DNA of 64,000 nt, taken from the NCBI RefSeq assembly GCF_900109515.1, contig NZ_FOBD01000009.1:186001-250000 (forward strand), written 5' to 3'. Both the position numbers and the translations under genes were made by a program. Of the stretch, positions 40,859 to 50,655 are shown in pieces. The stretch comes from Paenibacillus sp. OK003. Lineage in GTDB: Bacteria > Bacillota > Bacilli > Paenibacillales > Paenibacillaceae. Positions within the stretch are counted from its first letter, which is position 1. The number at the start of each line of letters is the position of its first letter. Below the pieces are notes generated by a model. It had not been told where the DNA came from. It made no database searches and saw only the letters and a program-made list of their open reading frames with translations.

Positions 40859-43800
40859 CTATTTAGAGAATATGCCGAGTGCTCGGTAAATCAATACAGA
40901 ACACTCTGCACGAGTCAGATTACGTTTAGGTTTAAATGTCTCATCAGGATAGCCAGTAATGATCTTCTCTACAGTGAGTGCCGCTACCTCTGGTTTAGCC
41001 CAAACTGCGATTAAATTTCTGTCTTTGAAGTTCACTTCGGCAGTAGGCACATGGTCGTATGCTGCATTAGAAATCATTTTAGCTGCTTGCTCGCGGGTAA
41101 CCATGTCAAACGGTCTGAACTCCTTATCACTGAAACCATGAACAACACCATTCGTTACCGCTGCTATCAGCTCAGGAGCATACCAAGCTGCTCGTTGCAC
41201 ATCCTCAAAGGTAAGTTTAGCATCAGATGACTCTTGAAGTTCCAATGCCCGCACTAGCATTGATGCAAATTCAACACGAGTGACTTGTCTTTCTGGTTCA
41301 AACCTCTTATCTGACACGCCTTTCACGATACCTTTATCAAAAAGCGCAAGAATTGCCTCTTTTGCAAAGGACCTATCAATATCCTCGAATTTAGGTGTAT
41401 CCTTTACTGGGAGCTGAGTCTCGTTAGAAGGTTCTTGCTTTGGCTTTAGTGGTTCCTCTTTCTTAACTGGTTCAGTCTCATTTCCACCATAATAAGGAGT
41501 TAAGGTTCTAAACGAAGGAATAGGCGCATGAATGCCCTCACCGGCATCGTTAAGTGGGATTAATACCCAACCTGAATAATCTGTACTATTATTTAATCCT
41601 GACACCGTATAGGATGTTGCAGGAGTTGCAACACGCCCCAATGAATTACCTTTGGGATCTACAATTTTATACTGTTCAGCACCCAAGGCTGCTTTCCAAC
41701 TCACTAGAGCAGAGTCCAAAGTTACTCCCGATACGTGCACCACTTGATTAAGTTCACTGTCGGTGCTTCCCCATCCACCAGGTAACATTTGTTGCGTTAC
41801 CTTAGTCTTGGCCCCTTCTCCACTCTCATTGACAACTGAAACATAAAAAGTATACGTTTTACCCGCTTCAAGCTTAGCCCATGTGTAACTCAATTTCTCT
41901 GTTTCAGCTATGCTCTTCTCATTTTCATCATAAATCTTATACTTCGTAGCATTGGGCTTCTTGCTCCACTTTACGGTCATCGTATTAGATGTTACTTTAT
42001 CAACCTTCAGTTCTGGTGCTGACGGTAGGGTGACAAACTTAAATTCGGTTGCCTCCCCATAGCCTGACTCATTCCCAGCCTGAATCGTTGCTGTATATTC
42101 CTGATCTCCAACCAGCCCTTCTAGCTCAAGTTCGGGTTTCGAAATTTCGTACACATGATCATCAAGCTTTAACTTATACTTATCTGCTCCAATGATGTTA
42201 TCCCAATTCAGTACAGCAGATGTTTCCTGTATTTCTTTAACTGCAATATGAGTAGGGGAAGCAGGTAAGGTTTTGACATGCATGATGTCTGGTGTACTTT
42301 GTCCGCTCTCATTTTGCGCTGCTACAGATAATTCATAGTTAGTGCCTGCTTCTAAATCCTGAACCGTAGCATGATTTTGATCTGATGAAATCTCAAGTAT
42401 GGGATCTCCTTTTAACATAACTACGTACTTATCAGCCCCATGAACAGCTTTCCAACCAAGCTCAACGGATGTAGCAGTTACTTTTTCTACAGTGGCAGTT
42501 ACCTTGCTCGGCAATGTGAGCACATCCAAATCTGCAATGTCTCCAAAACCACTATCATTTTTAGCTGCCAATTGATAGTTATATACTGTAGCTGGATTCA
42601 AATCCTCATCTGTGTAGCTCAACTCTGTTCCTTCATATACTTCTTCTTGCGAACGCAGTAATTGATAGCGCGTTGCCGTCTCAGAAGGAAGCCAGCCCAA
42701 ATCAACCTTGGTATCTGAGACTTGAGCAATCTTGAACTCTCCCGGCGCAGAAGGCAAAGAGATGAACCCAGTGCTAACCACTTCACTATACCCAGATACA
42801 TTTTTAGCCACCAATGAAGCGAAGTATTGGGTCCCTGCTTTCAAATTACCGATAACATGTGTCCCAGCATCCTCCCAACTCTGCTCTAATACTTTTTCTG
42901 GTCCAGTTTTTGAAGACTCATACAAGACAAAAATATACTCCGCAGCTGAAGGTACAGGATCAAATGAAATCGTTGCTTTACCACTCTCACGATCTTTAAA
43001 TCCAATCTTTATCCCATCTACCTTATTAGGAAGAGTTACTACCTTAAAGGGGTCTCCCACAGTTTCGCCAACATGATTTTTTACTTTGATCACGTAGCTA
43101 TAATCCGTGCCCGCTTCTAATTTCTTATCTGTTATATGATCTGTTGGATAATCCACTGTCCAAGCTTCTTTAGTTGTTTGATTGATGATTTCATATTGGA
43201 TACCCTCTGTAGTAGTTGTAGAAGGCAATGTCCATCCAAGATCAACAGAATTGGTAGTTACTTGATTTACCTTTAGCTTTGGTTTTTCAAGTTTATATTG
43301 AATTTGATAAGGTCCAGCTAAGACTGTAGTCACTTTACCAGCCAAATCTTGTGCTTTAGCATGGATATACCATTGCCCTTCAAGATTTAAAGTAACATGT
43401 TGAATGTCGGAACCTACGCTATCCCATGAAGAAGGAGACTCTTCGGATGAAGTAACTTTATGCCATGTACTAGCTAAGCCACTATCGTCATAATAGGTAA
43501 GGGTTATATCCATTGGCTCACTTGTCCAGTTCAACCTAGAAGGGCTGAATGAAATCGTCGGTGCTGATAAATCCTCCGTTACTGTAACATTCCTTTGGAA
43601 CGTGTCTGACCACAGATTGCTATCATTTAACAATTTAAGAGATACTGTATAGTTCCCTGATTCGTAATTCCGAAAATCTTTGATCATAGTGGAACCTGTA
43701 TACATTTCTTTGCCATCTTTCGTTATGTTCCAGATTTTCTGAGTAATTACTCTACCACCTGGATCATAGGACTGCTCTTCGGCATTTAAAGGTTTTAACT

Positions 43801-45556
43801 TTGTTACCTGAGTAGGTAATTTGAAGTCTGCAATAGGCTTCAGTGCAGTAGAACCTGTAGAAACATAACGTGCTACAGGCTGACTCCAAGCTCCTTGTTC
43901 ATCTAAAACTCGAAGCTGCAACAAGTAATCCTTCCCTACGGGGAGACTGGAAGGAATTAATCCGTCATTCCATGTAGTCGCTGTTGTTTCCCTCCACTTC
44001 CATTCCATTTGTGTAATACCTCTGTTTGATGAAGATTCATTATCTGGATCGTAGGATCGGTCCTTAACATCAATGGAGTAATTAGCAGAGCCTTTGGTGA
44101 CCTTCAAAGCAAAATCTGCTACTGGCCTACGGTGAACGTATAGAAACTGTGGATTAGGATGATCAGTACCAAACCACAATTCATATCGGCCAGGCTTATC
44201 AAATGTTAAAGGTAAATCCTTCTGCCACTTTCCGCTCCATTGAACTTGACCTGAACCGTTCTCATAATACGTACTATCATGTTCTATTTTCCAGCGCCCT
44301 TCAGGGTGATCCGCAGTTTGAGTGTTCTTTTGTAAGGAGGAGGGATTGACTTCAAGACGATTTTCTTCATCCAAAATCATGTAATGTTCGTTTCCAACTT
44401 TTCTAATCTTTGAAGCAATGTAGTCTGCCAGTTGATCCATTGCCGAGCTATATACGCTGTTGTTGATGAATGTCCCATTGTTATTGTTACGTGTAACCAA
44501 GCGTTCCACTTGTGTTTGGTTTGTTGTTGACCCCAATCCAATATAACTAACCTCATTGCTGATCATGCGCGTCAGTATTTCTGCTGAAGCTTGAGCGTCA
44601 TCCAAGTCTGAAAGCACATTGTTTTCTAAATTCACGAGAAAACGATTAGAGCCTTCTCTCCAGATAGGTTGACGAATGACCTCAGAGAATTTTTTGGTGG
44701 ATTCTGATTCCACGGATATATTTGAAAAATATGCTCCATATTGATCCCAAACATAGAATCCGTGACCACCTTTGGTATACGTGCCGTCATTTACCGATAG
44801 TCTAAGAGATCCATTTCGGTACACTTTTATTGAACTACCCTCAGTAACAATTTTGATATCTTCTTTTTGCCCAGCGTAATACTGAGGAAAACCTGTGGAA
44901 GCCAGCACTTCAAATGTGCCATTTTTAACTCTAACAATGGCTTCTCCACCATCCAGATATATATTTCCACAAGCTGAATGGTTATCAACCAAGTAAGCGT
45001 AATAATTATTTTCATCCTGCATTCGGAACAAAAAACCTGCCTCGCCATGGTCAAAAGCTCCATGACTAGTCGCGTCAATCCCCCATGTAAATGAATAGGT
45101 AGCGTTGGTAGTTTCGAAAGACTTTGGATCATAATATCCAGATGCTGGGCGAGTTGCCCCCGAATTACTACGAATTAGTCTATCCCCTGAAATAAAATAA
45201 TCGCTTGTTGTCCACGCTGGAGCATTATACCCTCCACTAAGAATGGAGAAGTTCTTCCATGATTGAAATATCAGACTTGCATTGGATGCATCCGCGATAA
45301 CTGATTTAGTTTCAACGGATTGTACATTAACACTAGACGATGAAATACCTTTTAAGGTTAATTGATTCTTTAAATCATTCGTAAAATTTTGAAGATTCCA
45401 TGAGCTATTACCAACGGCAAGAGCAACATCAATCTTTGGATCAGCTTTGATGCTGATCTGCACATTATCATCCGCTAAGACTTGAGTGGTAGTCCCTATT
45501 AACAAAGACACTATCAAGATAAATGACAGAAATAAGCTAATCGTTTTCCTGAACAT
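40859..45556 (-). CDS. Giant S-layer-anchored surface protein with seven FN3 repeats and three SLH domains
   Basis: A 1565-residue protein with a signal peptide (about 1-28, start at 45556 after GGAGG). It has an N-terminal unique region and a LamG-like beta sandwich (about 60-290) and an Ig-like/PKD-type part (about 480-760). Seven FN3 modules follow (about 770-1340, e.g. SVDLGWTLPS, KVDLGWLPS, TMTVKWSK), then a Pro/Glu/Lys linker (about 1355-1385), and three C-terminal SLH domains (e.g. FEDIDRSFAKEAILALFDKG). SLH domains bind pyruvylated cell-wall polymer, so it is displayed on the cell surface. Its place next to the Tad genes suggests an adhesin for cell contact in mating. No enzyme motif is seen. 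Confidence 0.88.
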   Translation of the reverse strand: MFRKTISLFLSFILIVSLLIGTTTQVLADDNVQISIKADPKIDVALAVGNSSWNLQNFTNDLKNQLTLKGISSSSVNVQSVETKSVIADASNASLIFQSWKNFSILSGGYNAPAWTTSDYFISGDRLIRSNSGATRPASGYYDPKSFETTNATYSFTWGIDATSHGAFDHGEAGFLFRMQDENNYYAYLVDNHSACGNIYLDGGEAIVRVKNGTFEVLASTGFPQYYAGQKEDIKIVTEGSSIKVYRNGSLRLSVNDGTYTKGGHGFYVWDQYGAYFSNISVESESTKKFSEVIRQPIWREGSNRFLVNLENNVLSDLDDAQASAEILTRMISNEVSYIGLGSTTNQTQVERLVTRNNNNGTFINNSVYSSAMDQLADYIASKIRKVGNEHYMILDEENRLEVNPSSLQKNTQTADHPEGRWKIEHDSTYYENGSGQVQWSGKWQKDLPLTFDKPGRYELWFGTDHPNPQFLYVHRRPVADFALKVTKGSANYSIDVKDRSYDPDNESSSNRGITQMEWKWRETTATTWNDGLIPSSLPVGKDYLLQLRVLDEQGAWSQPVARYVSTGSTALKPIADFKLPTQVTKLKPLNAEEQSYDPGGRVITQKIWNITKDGKEMYTGSTMIKDFRNYESGNYTVSLKLLNDSNLWSDTFQRNVTVTEDLSAPTISFSPSRLNWTSEPMDITLTYYDDSGLASTWHKVTSSEESPSSWDSVGSDIQHVTLNLEGQWYIHAKAQDLAGKVTTVLAGPYQIQYKLEKPKLKVNQVTTNSVDLGWTLPSTTTTEGIQYEIINQTTKEAWTVDYPTDHITDKKLEAGTDYSYVIKVKNHVGETVGDPFKVVTLPNKVDGIKIGFKDRESGKATISFDPVPSAAEYIFVLYESSKTGPEKVLEQSWEDAGTHVIGNLKAGTQYFASLVAKNVSGYSEVVSTGFISLPSAPGEFKIAQVSDTKVDLGWLPSETATRYQLLRSQEEVYEGTELSYTDEDLNPATVYNYQLAAKNDSGFGDIADLDVLTLPSKVTATVEKVTATSVELGWKAVHGADKYVVMLKGDPILEISSDQNHATVQDLEAGTNYELSVAAQNESGQSTPDIMHVKTLPASPTHIAVKEIQETSAVLNWDNIIGADKYKLKLDDHVYEISKPELELEGLVGDQEYTATIQAGNESGYGEATEFKFVTLPSAPELKVDKVTSNTMTVKWSKKPNATKYKIYDENEKSIAETEKLSYTWAKLEAGKTYTFYVSVVNESGEGAKTKVTQQMLPGGWGSTDSELNQVVHVSGVTLDSALVSWKAALGAEQYKIVDPKGNSLGRVATPATSYTVSGLNNSTDYSGWVLIPLNDAGEGIHAPIPSFRTLTPYYGGNETEPVKKEEPLKPKQEPSNETQLPVKDTPKFEDIDRSFAKEAILALFDKGIVKGVSDKRFEPERQVTRVEFASMLVRALELQESSDAKLTFEDVQRAAWYAPELIAAVTNGVVHGFSDKEFRPFDMVTREQAAKMISNAAYDHVPTAEVNFKDRNLIAVWAKPEVAALTVEKIITGYPDETFKPKRNLTRAECSVLIYRALGIFSK

Positions 45557-45589
45557 TCCCTTTCCTCCTAACAAAAATGTCATGAAAAA

Positions 45590-45611
45590 AGCTCTGTCAT
45601 TCGACAGAACC
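45590..45611 (-). terminator. Intrinsic terminator overlapping the CpaB stop codon
   Basis: GCTCTGTC pairs with GACAGAAC, with TTTTTTCATG following on the minus strand. The stop codon of the CpaB-like gene is inside it. The ribosome site of the SLH/FN3 protein starts about 20 bases later. Confidence 0.75.
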
Positions 45612-46337
45612 TTTATCAGCAGTTTTATCTATTGTGTTGCTATCCAACGCTACTCCAGTCGGCGTAAAATATACTTTGCCTTCCTCCTGATAACGAATAA
45701 GTGCTGCTGCGACTTTGGAGTCAGTAGTTTCTACTACAGCAATGGATGGGATAGGATTTTGATTTCCTGTTCCTTCTCTTTGAGGCTCGTAACCATTTTG
45801 ATTTTGCCGTTCTTTAATGAGAAGCCCCTTCAGAAGAGGATCATCTGCTGGAGTAATAAGACGTGCAGGTTCACGATCTGCCCCTTGGATGTAGACATAA
45901 GCATCCGCTACCGTTCCTGGCTTGATCATGTCACCCGCACTCTTCACTTGGTCGGTCTGCACCCCCACAAACATAGCTCCATCCTTCAATTCCAGGCTTT
46001 CACCATATTTGCTATCTTTGGCTGGGACAAGAAGTGATTTCGATACCGGTACTCCAGCAGGAATTCCAACATCTGACGTTACCCATGCCCCCCCTTTCAA
46101 TTCTTTCAAATCTCGAATCGCATCATCTGGAATTTCGCTTTGCACTACCTTACGCTGAACAAACATACCTTCAACCAAGCTGTAAGGAAGCAAATTCTCT
46201 TTTGCCACATAAATAAGCTCAGTTGTTGTTTGACGTTTAACAATATTGCTTTGAATAACTACGGCTGTTCCGGCCAATATCAAAGCAACGGCCACTATAA
46301 AAATTCGGCGTGTTGCCTTATTCCACAGTTTTTTCAA
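45597..46337 (-). CDS. cpaB: CpaB/RcpC-like Tad pilus assembly protein
   Basis: A 246-residue protein with an N-terminal membrane segment (about 11-29). A SAF-like domain follows (about 40-115) with YVAKENLLPYSLVEGMFVQR and VGIPAGVPVSKSLL. A beta domain (about 120-160) holds KDGAMFVGVQTDQVKSAGDM and KPGTVADAYVY, the usual CpaB pattern. CpaB proteins sit outside the inner membrane and support Tad pilus assembly and wall passage. It is the last gene of the pilus operon before the SLH/FN3 protein. Confidence 0.85.
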   Translation of the reverse strand: MKKLWNKATRRIFIVAVALILAGTAVVIQSNIVKRQTTTELIYVAKENLLPYSLVEGMFVQRKVVQSEIPDDAIRDLKELKGGAWVTSDVGIPAGVPVSKSLLVPAKDSKYGESLELKDGAMFVGVQTDQVKSAGDMIKPGTVADAYVYIQGADREPARLITPADDPLLKGLLIKERQNQNGYEPQREGTGNQNPIPSIAVVETTDSKVAAALIRYQEEGKVYFTPTGVALDSNTIDKTADKGSVE

Positions 46338-46351
46338 TGATTCCCACTCTC

Positions 46352-46777
46352 CTATTTAAAATCGCCTAAATATGGCGTATGACGTATAATCGTCAATGGA
46401 AACGAGTTTAGTCCAAAAATCTTCCCTGCAATCAGTTGTACCTTTGTATCAAATTGAGCTTCGATTCTTGGGATTAAACCTAAATATGCCACCGTGGCCT
46501 TCAACACACTATCCGAAAAATGCTTATTCGTCAGATCTGCATTCAGCTTCAAATTGTCTTTGAGAATATTGCGTACCGTTCCGACTGCTACATTTTCGTT
46601 CAGTTCCAAACGTCCACGCTGATTCTCGATTTCCTGTGTGCTGGCTATTATTGCTCCGTCCAGTGCTTGTTCCACTGCCTTTTCAATCTTTAAATGTGCG
46701 TTGTATACCACAAGAAAATCAGTCAGAAAAAATAAAGCAAAGGCGCCGAATAAAATCAGCGCCAGATTGCGGAACAT
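46352..46777 (-). CDS. TadE-like pseudopilin (141 aa)
   Basis: An N-terminal hydrophobic helix (about 4-24, NLALILFGAFALFFLTDFLV) is followed by a periplasmic-type domain with FDTKVQLIAGKIFG. It resembles TadE/TadF-type minor pilins in size, topology and position. A canonical processing site is not clear. It lies between the DUF4320/TadE-like gene and cpaB, with 14-15 bases to each neighbour. Confidence 0.65.
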   Translation of the reverse strand: MFRNLALILFGAFALFFLTDFLVVYNAHLKIEKAVEQALDGAIIASTQEIENQRGRLELNENVAVGTVRNILKDNLKLNADLTNKHFSDSVLKATVAYLGLIPRIEAQFDTKVQLIAGKIFGLNSFPLTIIRHTPYLGDFK

Positions 46778-46792
46778 AGGCCATCCCTTCCT

Positions 46793-47215
46793 TCATCGGA
46801 AGAATGTATGGGCCAAGCCATTCGCTTGCACACGTATAGGGAGCTTTACCGTCTTCCCTAATGGCTTCAACCCGATACATTCATACACCATACTAGATTC
46901 CACAACAACCGTGTCCCCTCTAGCAACCAGTTTAGGTGTAGCTGTTAAGGTTACTTTTGCCGGATCAATTCCGGTCTTCTGGAGCAAACGATCAAATTGT
47001 TCACGGTTCACAGGATCAAATCCATTTTCAGCTTTGATTACTTCAAGTAATTCATTGCTTGCAATGGTCAGTTTTTGTTGCTGTGAGATATAACCATATG
47101 CATCAATACCAAGATAGAGAAAGACAGATGCTATCATCACGAAAAACATGAGTGGAATAGAGCTGACAGCTCCAATGTTATTCCGCAGTGGTACTAAGCA
47201 TGTCTTTAATTTCAA
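46793..47215 (-). CDS. TadE/DUF4320-like pseudopilin (140 aa), TTG start
   Basis: The start is TTG, with GGAGGGG upstream at good spacing; the longer ORF upstream lacks a ribosome site. The N-terminus KLKTCLVPLRNNIGAVSSIP precedes a membrane helix (about 17-37). The extracytoplasmic part has TIASNELLEVIKAENGFDPV, similar to TadE/DUF4320 proteins found beside Tad genes in Firmicutes. It is a likely minor pilin or assembly initiator. Confidence 0.7.
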   Translation of the reverse strand: MKLKTCLVPLRNNIGAVSSIPLMFFVMIASVFLYLGIDAYGYISQQQKLTIASNELLEVIKAENGFDPVNREQFDRLLQKTGIDPAKVTLTATPKLVARGDTVVVESSMVYECIGLKPLGKTVKLPIRVQANGLAHTFFR

Positions 47216-47249
47216 AATTCTCCCCTCCTTCCACCTACACGGATAAATA

Positions 47250-47510
47250 TCAAGAAAGGTTATCCAGTCTACCTGTAATGGATTGCCAAAATGATGGTAA
47301 CCAGCCTTTGATAAGACCCCACACAACTACAATGGCAAGCACACACAGTAACGCATAGCCTAAAATTTCAACAATAGAAGCGCCTTGCTGATTTTGTAAA
47401 GGACGCATTAAACGAAGAACAAAAACTTCCATCCGATAAGCTACCTTTGCTTCCACACCTTGTCTCCAACCCGCTATCTTTTTCACGATATTTTTCATGG
47501 ACTTTTTCAT
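47250..47510 (-). CDS. flp: Flp-type (type IVb) pilin
   Basis: A 86-residue prepilin with a long, basic leader (about 43 residues). A type IVb processing site QQG-ASIVEILGYALL follows: cleavage after Gly43 leaves Ala at +1 and Glu at +5 (Glu48), then a 20-residue hydrophobic helix and a short tail. This is the pattern for Flp major pilins, which are small. The start at 47510 has GGAGG upstream. The A24 peptidase at 35544-35996 would process it. The long leader is unusual. Confidence 0.8.
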   Translation of the reverse strand: MKKSMKNIVKKIAGWRQGVEAKVAYRMEVFVLRLMRPLQNQQGASIVEILGYALLCVLAIVVVWGLIKGWLPSFWQSITGRLDNLS

Positions 47511-47529
47511 TGTCTTGACCTCCGAATAG

Positions 47530-48423
47530 TTATAAATTTTGGATTTCTGAAAAGATATCAATAAATGCAATGATAACTGCGGCAAATGCATGAACTGCTA
47601 CGAGAACATATAACAACTTAATCTTCTGGGGCTGACTACGAGTAACTTCCTTCAGTGCTGCCAGCCGTAACTTACGAAGATCACCTTTAATACTGTCGAA
47701 ATATTTCTTTGCATCACCGTATCCATTGTTTACGCCGATCTTAACGGCTGCTGCGAAGTCTCTCATCACGGGTACATCCGTTTCGGCCGCAAATAAGTCG
47801 ATGGCATCTGTAAGTTTCATTATTCGAATGTTTGCATTCAAACGAGAGAGCATCTTCTTCATACGAGGGCCGCTCGTATCTTCTAAACGGTGAATTGTCG
47901 TCATAAAAGATTTCCCTGTTTCAAGAGCGATCATCATTTTGCTTATAAGCTGTGGTAAATCCCTTGTGATCTCATCTTGTCTTCGCTTGTAAGTTTTAGT
48001 AATTTCACCAAGTTGAGCCACGAAAAAAACGAGCGTTGCTAACGGGATCGCTAAAAATAATGCAGGCGTTTGAAGCAAAAAAGGAAGCACTAAAAAAGGA
48101 AGACTTCCGGCAAGTGATTTCATCACTTTGTCAGCAAGTTCTTCCTCGAAGGTGTTTTCTTTTCCTAGTAAATAGTACATACGTCGAAGTTTTCCGTTAA
48201 ACACTGGAAGTCGTACATTCATAAGCCTGGGCATCAATCGGTTTGCAAAAAACTGAGTCACCGGGTCCATCTTCAATTGACGCAATTCTTTATTGTTCTT
48301 CAGTAGCACTGCGGCCTGGTTTGCATAACGCTTCTCCAGATCAAAGCCAGGCAACCAGTTCTTCATCATAAGCCCAGTCAAAAGCAAAACAGCTACAAAT
48401 AACAGCACACTAGATACAATCAA
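47530..48423 (-). CDS. tadC: TadC inner-membrane platform protein
   Basis: A 297-residue type II secretion F (T2SSF) family protein with an N-terminal membrane segment, a cytoplasmic domain (LPQLISKMMIALETGKSFMT) and two C-terminal membrane segments ending FAAVIIAFIDIF. The start is TTG after GGAGGG. TadC and TadB pair as the platform that couples the ATPase TadA to pilin extraction. The gene lies directly between TadB and the Flp pilin. Confidence 0.88.
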   Translation of the reverse strand: MIVSSVLLFVAVLLLTGLMMKNWLPGFDLEKRYANQAAVLLKNNKELRQLKMDPVTQFFANRLMPRLMNVRLPVFNGKLRRMYYLLGKENTFEEELADKVMKSLAGSLPFLVLPFLLQTPALFLAIPLATLVFFVAQLGEITKTYKRRQDEITRDLPQLISKMMIALETGKSFMTTIHRLEDTSGPRMKKMLSRLNANIRIMKLTDAIDLFAAETDVPVMRDFAAAVKIGVNNGYGDAKKYFDSIKGDLRKLRLAALKEVTRSQPQKIKLLYVLVAVHAFAAVIIAFIDIFSEIQNL

Positions 48424-48437
48424 GGAGCATCCCTCCT

Positions 48438-49304
48438 TTAAATTTTGTCAAGATTGAGTGACAGATAATCGTCACCCTTCCCTATCGCATACAGCGTAGC
48501 TGCCGCGAAAGAAACGATGTAGATTTGACCATGCAAAGTATTTAGAAATACATTGGCGTTCCCGTTGTTCATCATACTCATCATGACTGGCATCATCCAC
48601 GACATACCTACTACCGTAAAGAGTTGTCTCCGTTTGCTTTTCGCTTCAAGTTCCAGCTCTTGAATCTGTGTGATATCTTCCCCGATCTCTTCGACCGTTT
48701 CTTTGAGGCTATCAAGCGACTGAGCATGAAAACCTTCCATTTGGGCCAATCTCAACTTATCCAAAAAGCCCTCCATTTTTCGGATTCGGAACTCACCAAC
48801 CATTTCATCAAAAACACGATCAACAGGTAGCCCCACACGGAGTTGATTGGATGCTTTTTCAAAAACCGGCTTGGTCACCCCATCCATTTCCAGCACTGCA
48901 TTCTCCAACGCTTTCTGCACATTTGGGAAGTCGGTGAGTTTGCTGATAAAAAGACGCAAATTAGAAGGCAGATCAAATAAAACGTTTTGTCTGATCCTCC
49001 GTTTCACCTTGAGTACAATGGTTCTTGGAACTGTGAAACATAAAACAGTGCCTAAAGCGATGAAGAAGTAATTACCTGTAAATAAAGCAATTACGCCAAT
49101 TAATACAATCGAAAATAGGATCAATATGCTGAACTCTCGAAATGTGAGCGACCATCCTACGGTTTCAGCCTCTTTACGTATGCGTTCGTAACCAAGTAAC
49201 TTTGATAGCGAAAAACTTTTACTTTGATTTGTTTTGGGAATAACCAGGGACAAGGTGATCAAAGCAAGGATAAAAAAGTAACTATAGCTCATCCATACTG
49301 GCAT
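48438..49304 (-). CDS. tadB: TadB inner-membrane platform protein
   Basis: A 288-residue T2SSF-family protein with the TadB layout: N-terminal segments (YSYFFILALITLSLVIP), a cytoplasmic domain with LPSNLRLFISKLTDFPNVQK, and two C-terminal segments. The ATG at 49304 has GGGGAGGAG upstream, and that site lies in the last codons of tadA, so the genes are coupled. A longer in-frame start is rejected. Confidence 0.88.
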   Translation of the reverse strand: MPVWMSYSYFFILALITLSLVIPKTNQSKSFSLSKLLGYERIRKEAETVGWSLTFREFSILILFSIVLIGVIALFTGNYFFIALGTVLCFTVPRTIVLKVKRRIRQNVLFDLPSNLRLFISKLTDFPNVQKALENAVLEMDGVTKPVFEKASNQLRVGLPVDRVFDEMVGEFRIRKMEGFLDKLRLAQMEGFHAQSLDSLKETVEEIGEDITQIQELELEAKSKRRQLFTVVGMSWMMPVMMSMMNNGNANVFLNTLHGQIYIVSFAAATLYAIGKGDDYLSLNLDKI

Positions 49305-49308
49305 TCTC

Positions 49309-50655
49309 TCACTCCTCCCCGCACCAATGAGATATGATATCCATAGGAGCACCTTCGGCAATGAGTTTTCGTCTGAGCTTCGTAAGCTTCCCTGTTTGAA
49401 TGAAACGACGATGAACAGGATCATATTGAAATATCGGTTGAATCACAGGCTTCTCACCTTCAAAGCGGATTAATTCACCAATTTCGAATACAACTCGTTT
49501 ACCTGTCTCTGCTTCGTACTTCTGATAAATAATCAAATCAAACGACATCACGATCTGAGATGCAGTCATCGGATTGTTACCAGAAAGTTGTAAAAAACGT
49601 ACAGCTGCTTCTTCTGTTCCATTCGCGTGAATGGTGAGATGCACAATATGCCCCGTATTGGCTGCTACCAGTGCTTGGCTGGCTGCATGTTCATCGCGTA
49701 CTTCCCCGATCAAAATGACATCTGGATTTTGGCGCAAGCTAGTCTTCACCAGTTTTGGGATCAGATAAGCCTTCCGTTCATCCTCATGCTCTTTAACAAT
49801 GACACTCGCAATGTTGGGATAGTCCTGATAGGACGTTTTCGATTTAAGCAACATTTCTTCCGAATCTTCAATACAAAAAAATCGGGTCAGTCGATCATAA
49901 TATTGCGGTAGTCGGATAAGCTGGGTTGTTTTCCCGCTATTGGTTCCCCCTGCAATAATAACCTTAGCTCCAAACGGCAAAATATCTTCAAGGAATTGTG
50001 ACATGATATCAGACATGTTTCCATAAGCAATGCAATCCGCATCCGAAAATACGTCTGGAGGAAATTTACGAATGGAGATGATTGGGCTATGGGTACTGAC
50101 ACCACCCTTGGTAACATCCATGATGACATTGATCCGAAAGCCACGATAATTTGCATCAATGACTGGCTCATTAGCAGTGAGTGTTTTGCCAATCGGCATG
50201 AGCATTTTATCAATAGTCTGATAAATATGGTCATTATCCCGGAACCGGATTTCTGTTATATGAACGGGAAAACCGTTTTGTTCAACAATGACCTCCGCGG
50301 GACCGTTAATCTCAATACTACTAATGGCTGGATCATCCAGCGCGGGTTGCAGCACACCCATCTCCGTGATTTCTGTACGGATGTAGTCAATAACCTCCCC
50401 AATGTCCATAGTAAACTTCAAATCTCGTTGATCCCGAATGTAGTCTGAAATGTGATATCTAACCCGATTTCTCGCCTGTTCATCAATAATAGCTCGAACA
50501 AATTCATCGTTGTAATTGGTGATAAGGTATTGTTGAGTTCGTTCCAACAACGTTTTTAAGCTTTCATCATCACTTTTACTACGAGCGCTTGATGCTTTGA
50601 TTTCAGGTCGTCGGTACTGCACGTACTCTGCCGGATTGATTACTCCGATTGCCAT
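49309..50655 (-). CDS. tadA: TadA/CpaF-type secretion ATPase
   Basis: A 448-residue type II/IV secretion ATPase of the VirB11 superfamily. Walker A is GGTNSGKT (236-243), with an Asp box RFFCIEDSEEMLL. Walker B is NPDVILIGEVRDE, followed by a His box (TGHIVHLTIHANG). It drives the Tad pilus. Gram-positive T4SS normally lack a VirB11 motor, so this enzyme may also serve the adjacent T4SS. Its 5' end overlaps the 3' end of the TadZ-like gene by 53 bases. Confidence 0.93.
   Translation of the reverse strand: MAIGVINPAEYVQYRRPEIKASSARSKSDDESLKTLLERTQQYLITNYNDEFVRAIIDEQARNRVRYHISDYIRDQRDLKFTMDIGEVIDYIRTEITEMGVLQPALDDPAISSIEINGPAEVIVEQNGFPVHITEIRFRDNDHIYQTIDKMLMPIGKTLTANEPVIDANYRGFRINVIMDVTKGGVSTHSPIISIRKFPPDVFSDADCIAYGNMSDIMSQFLEDILPFGAKVIIAGGTNSGKTTQLIRLPQYYDRLTRFFCIEDSEEMLLKSKTSYQDYPNIASVIVKEHEDERKAYLIPKLVKTSLRQNPDVILIGEVRDEHAASQALVAANTGHIVHLTIHANGTEEAAVRFLQLSGNNPMTASQIVMSFDLIIYQKYEAETGKRVVFEIGELIRFEGEKPVIQPIFQYDPVHRRFIQTGKLTKLRRKLIAEGAPMDIISHWCGEE

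Noticed and set aside
49304..49424. Longer start for TadB inside tadA
   Set aside because: No ribosome site there. The GGGGAGGAG at the end of tadA fits the ATG at 49304.
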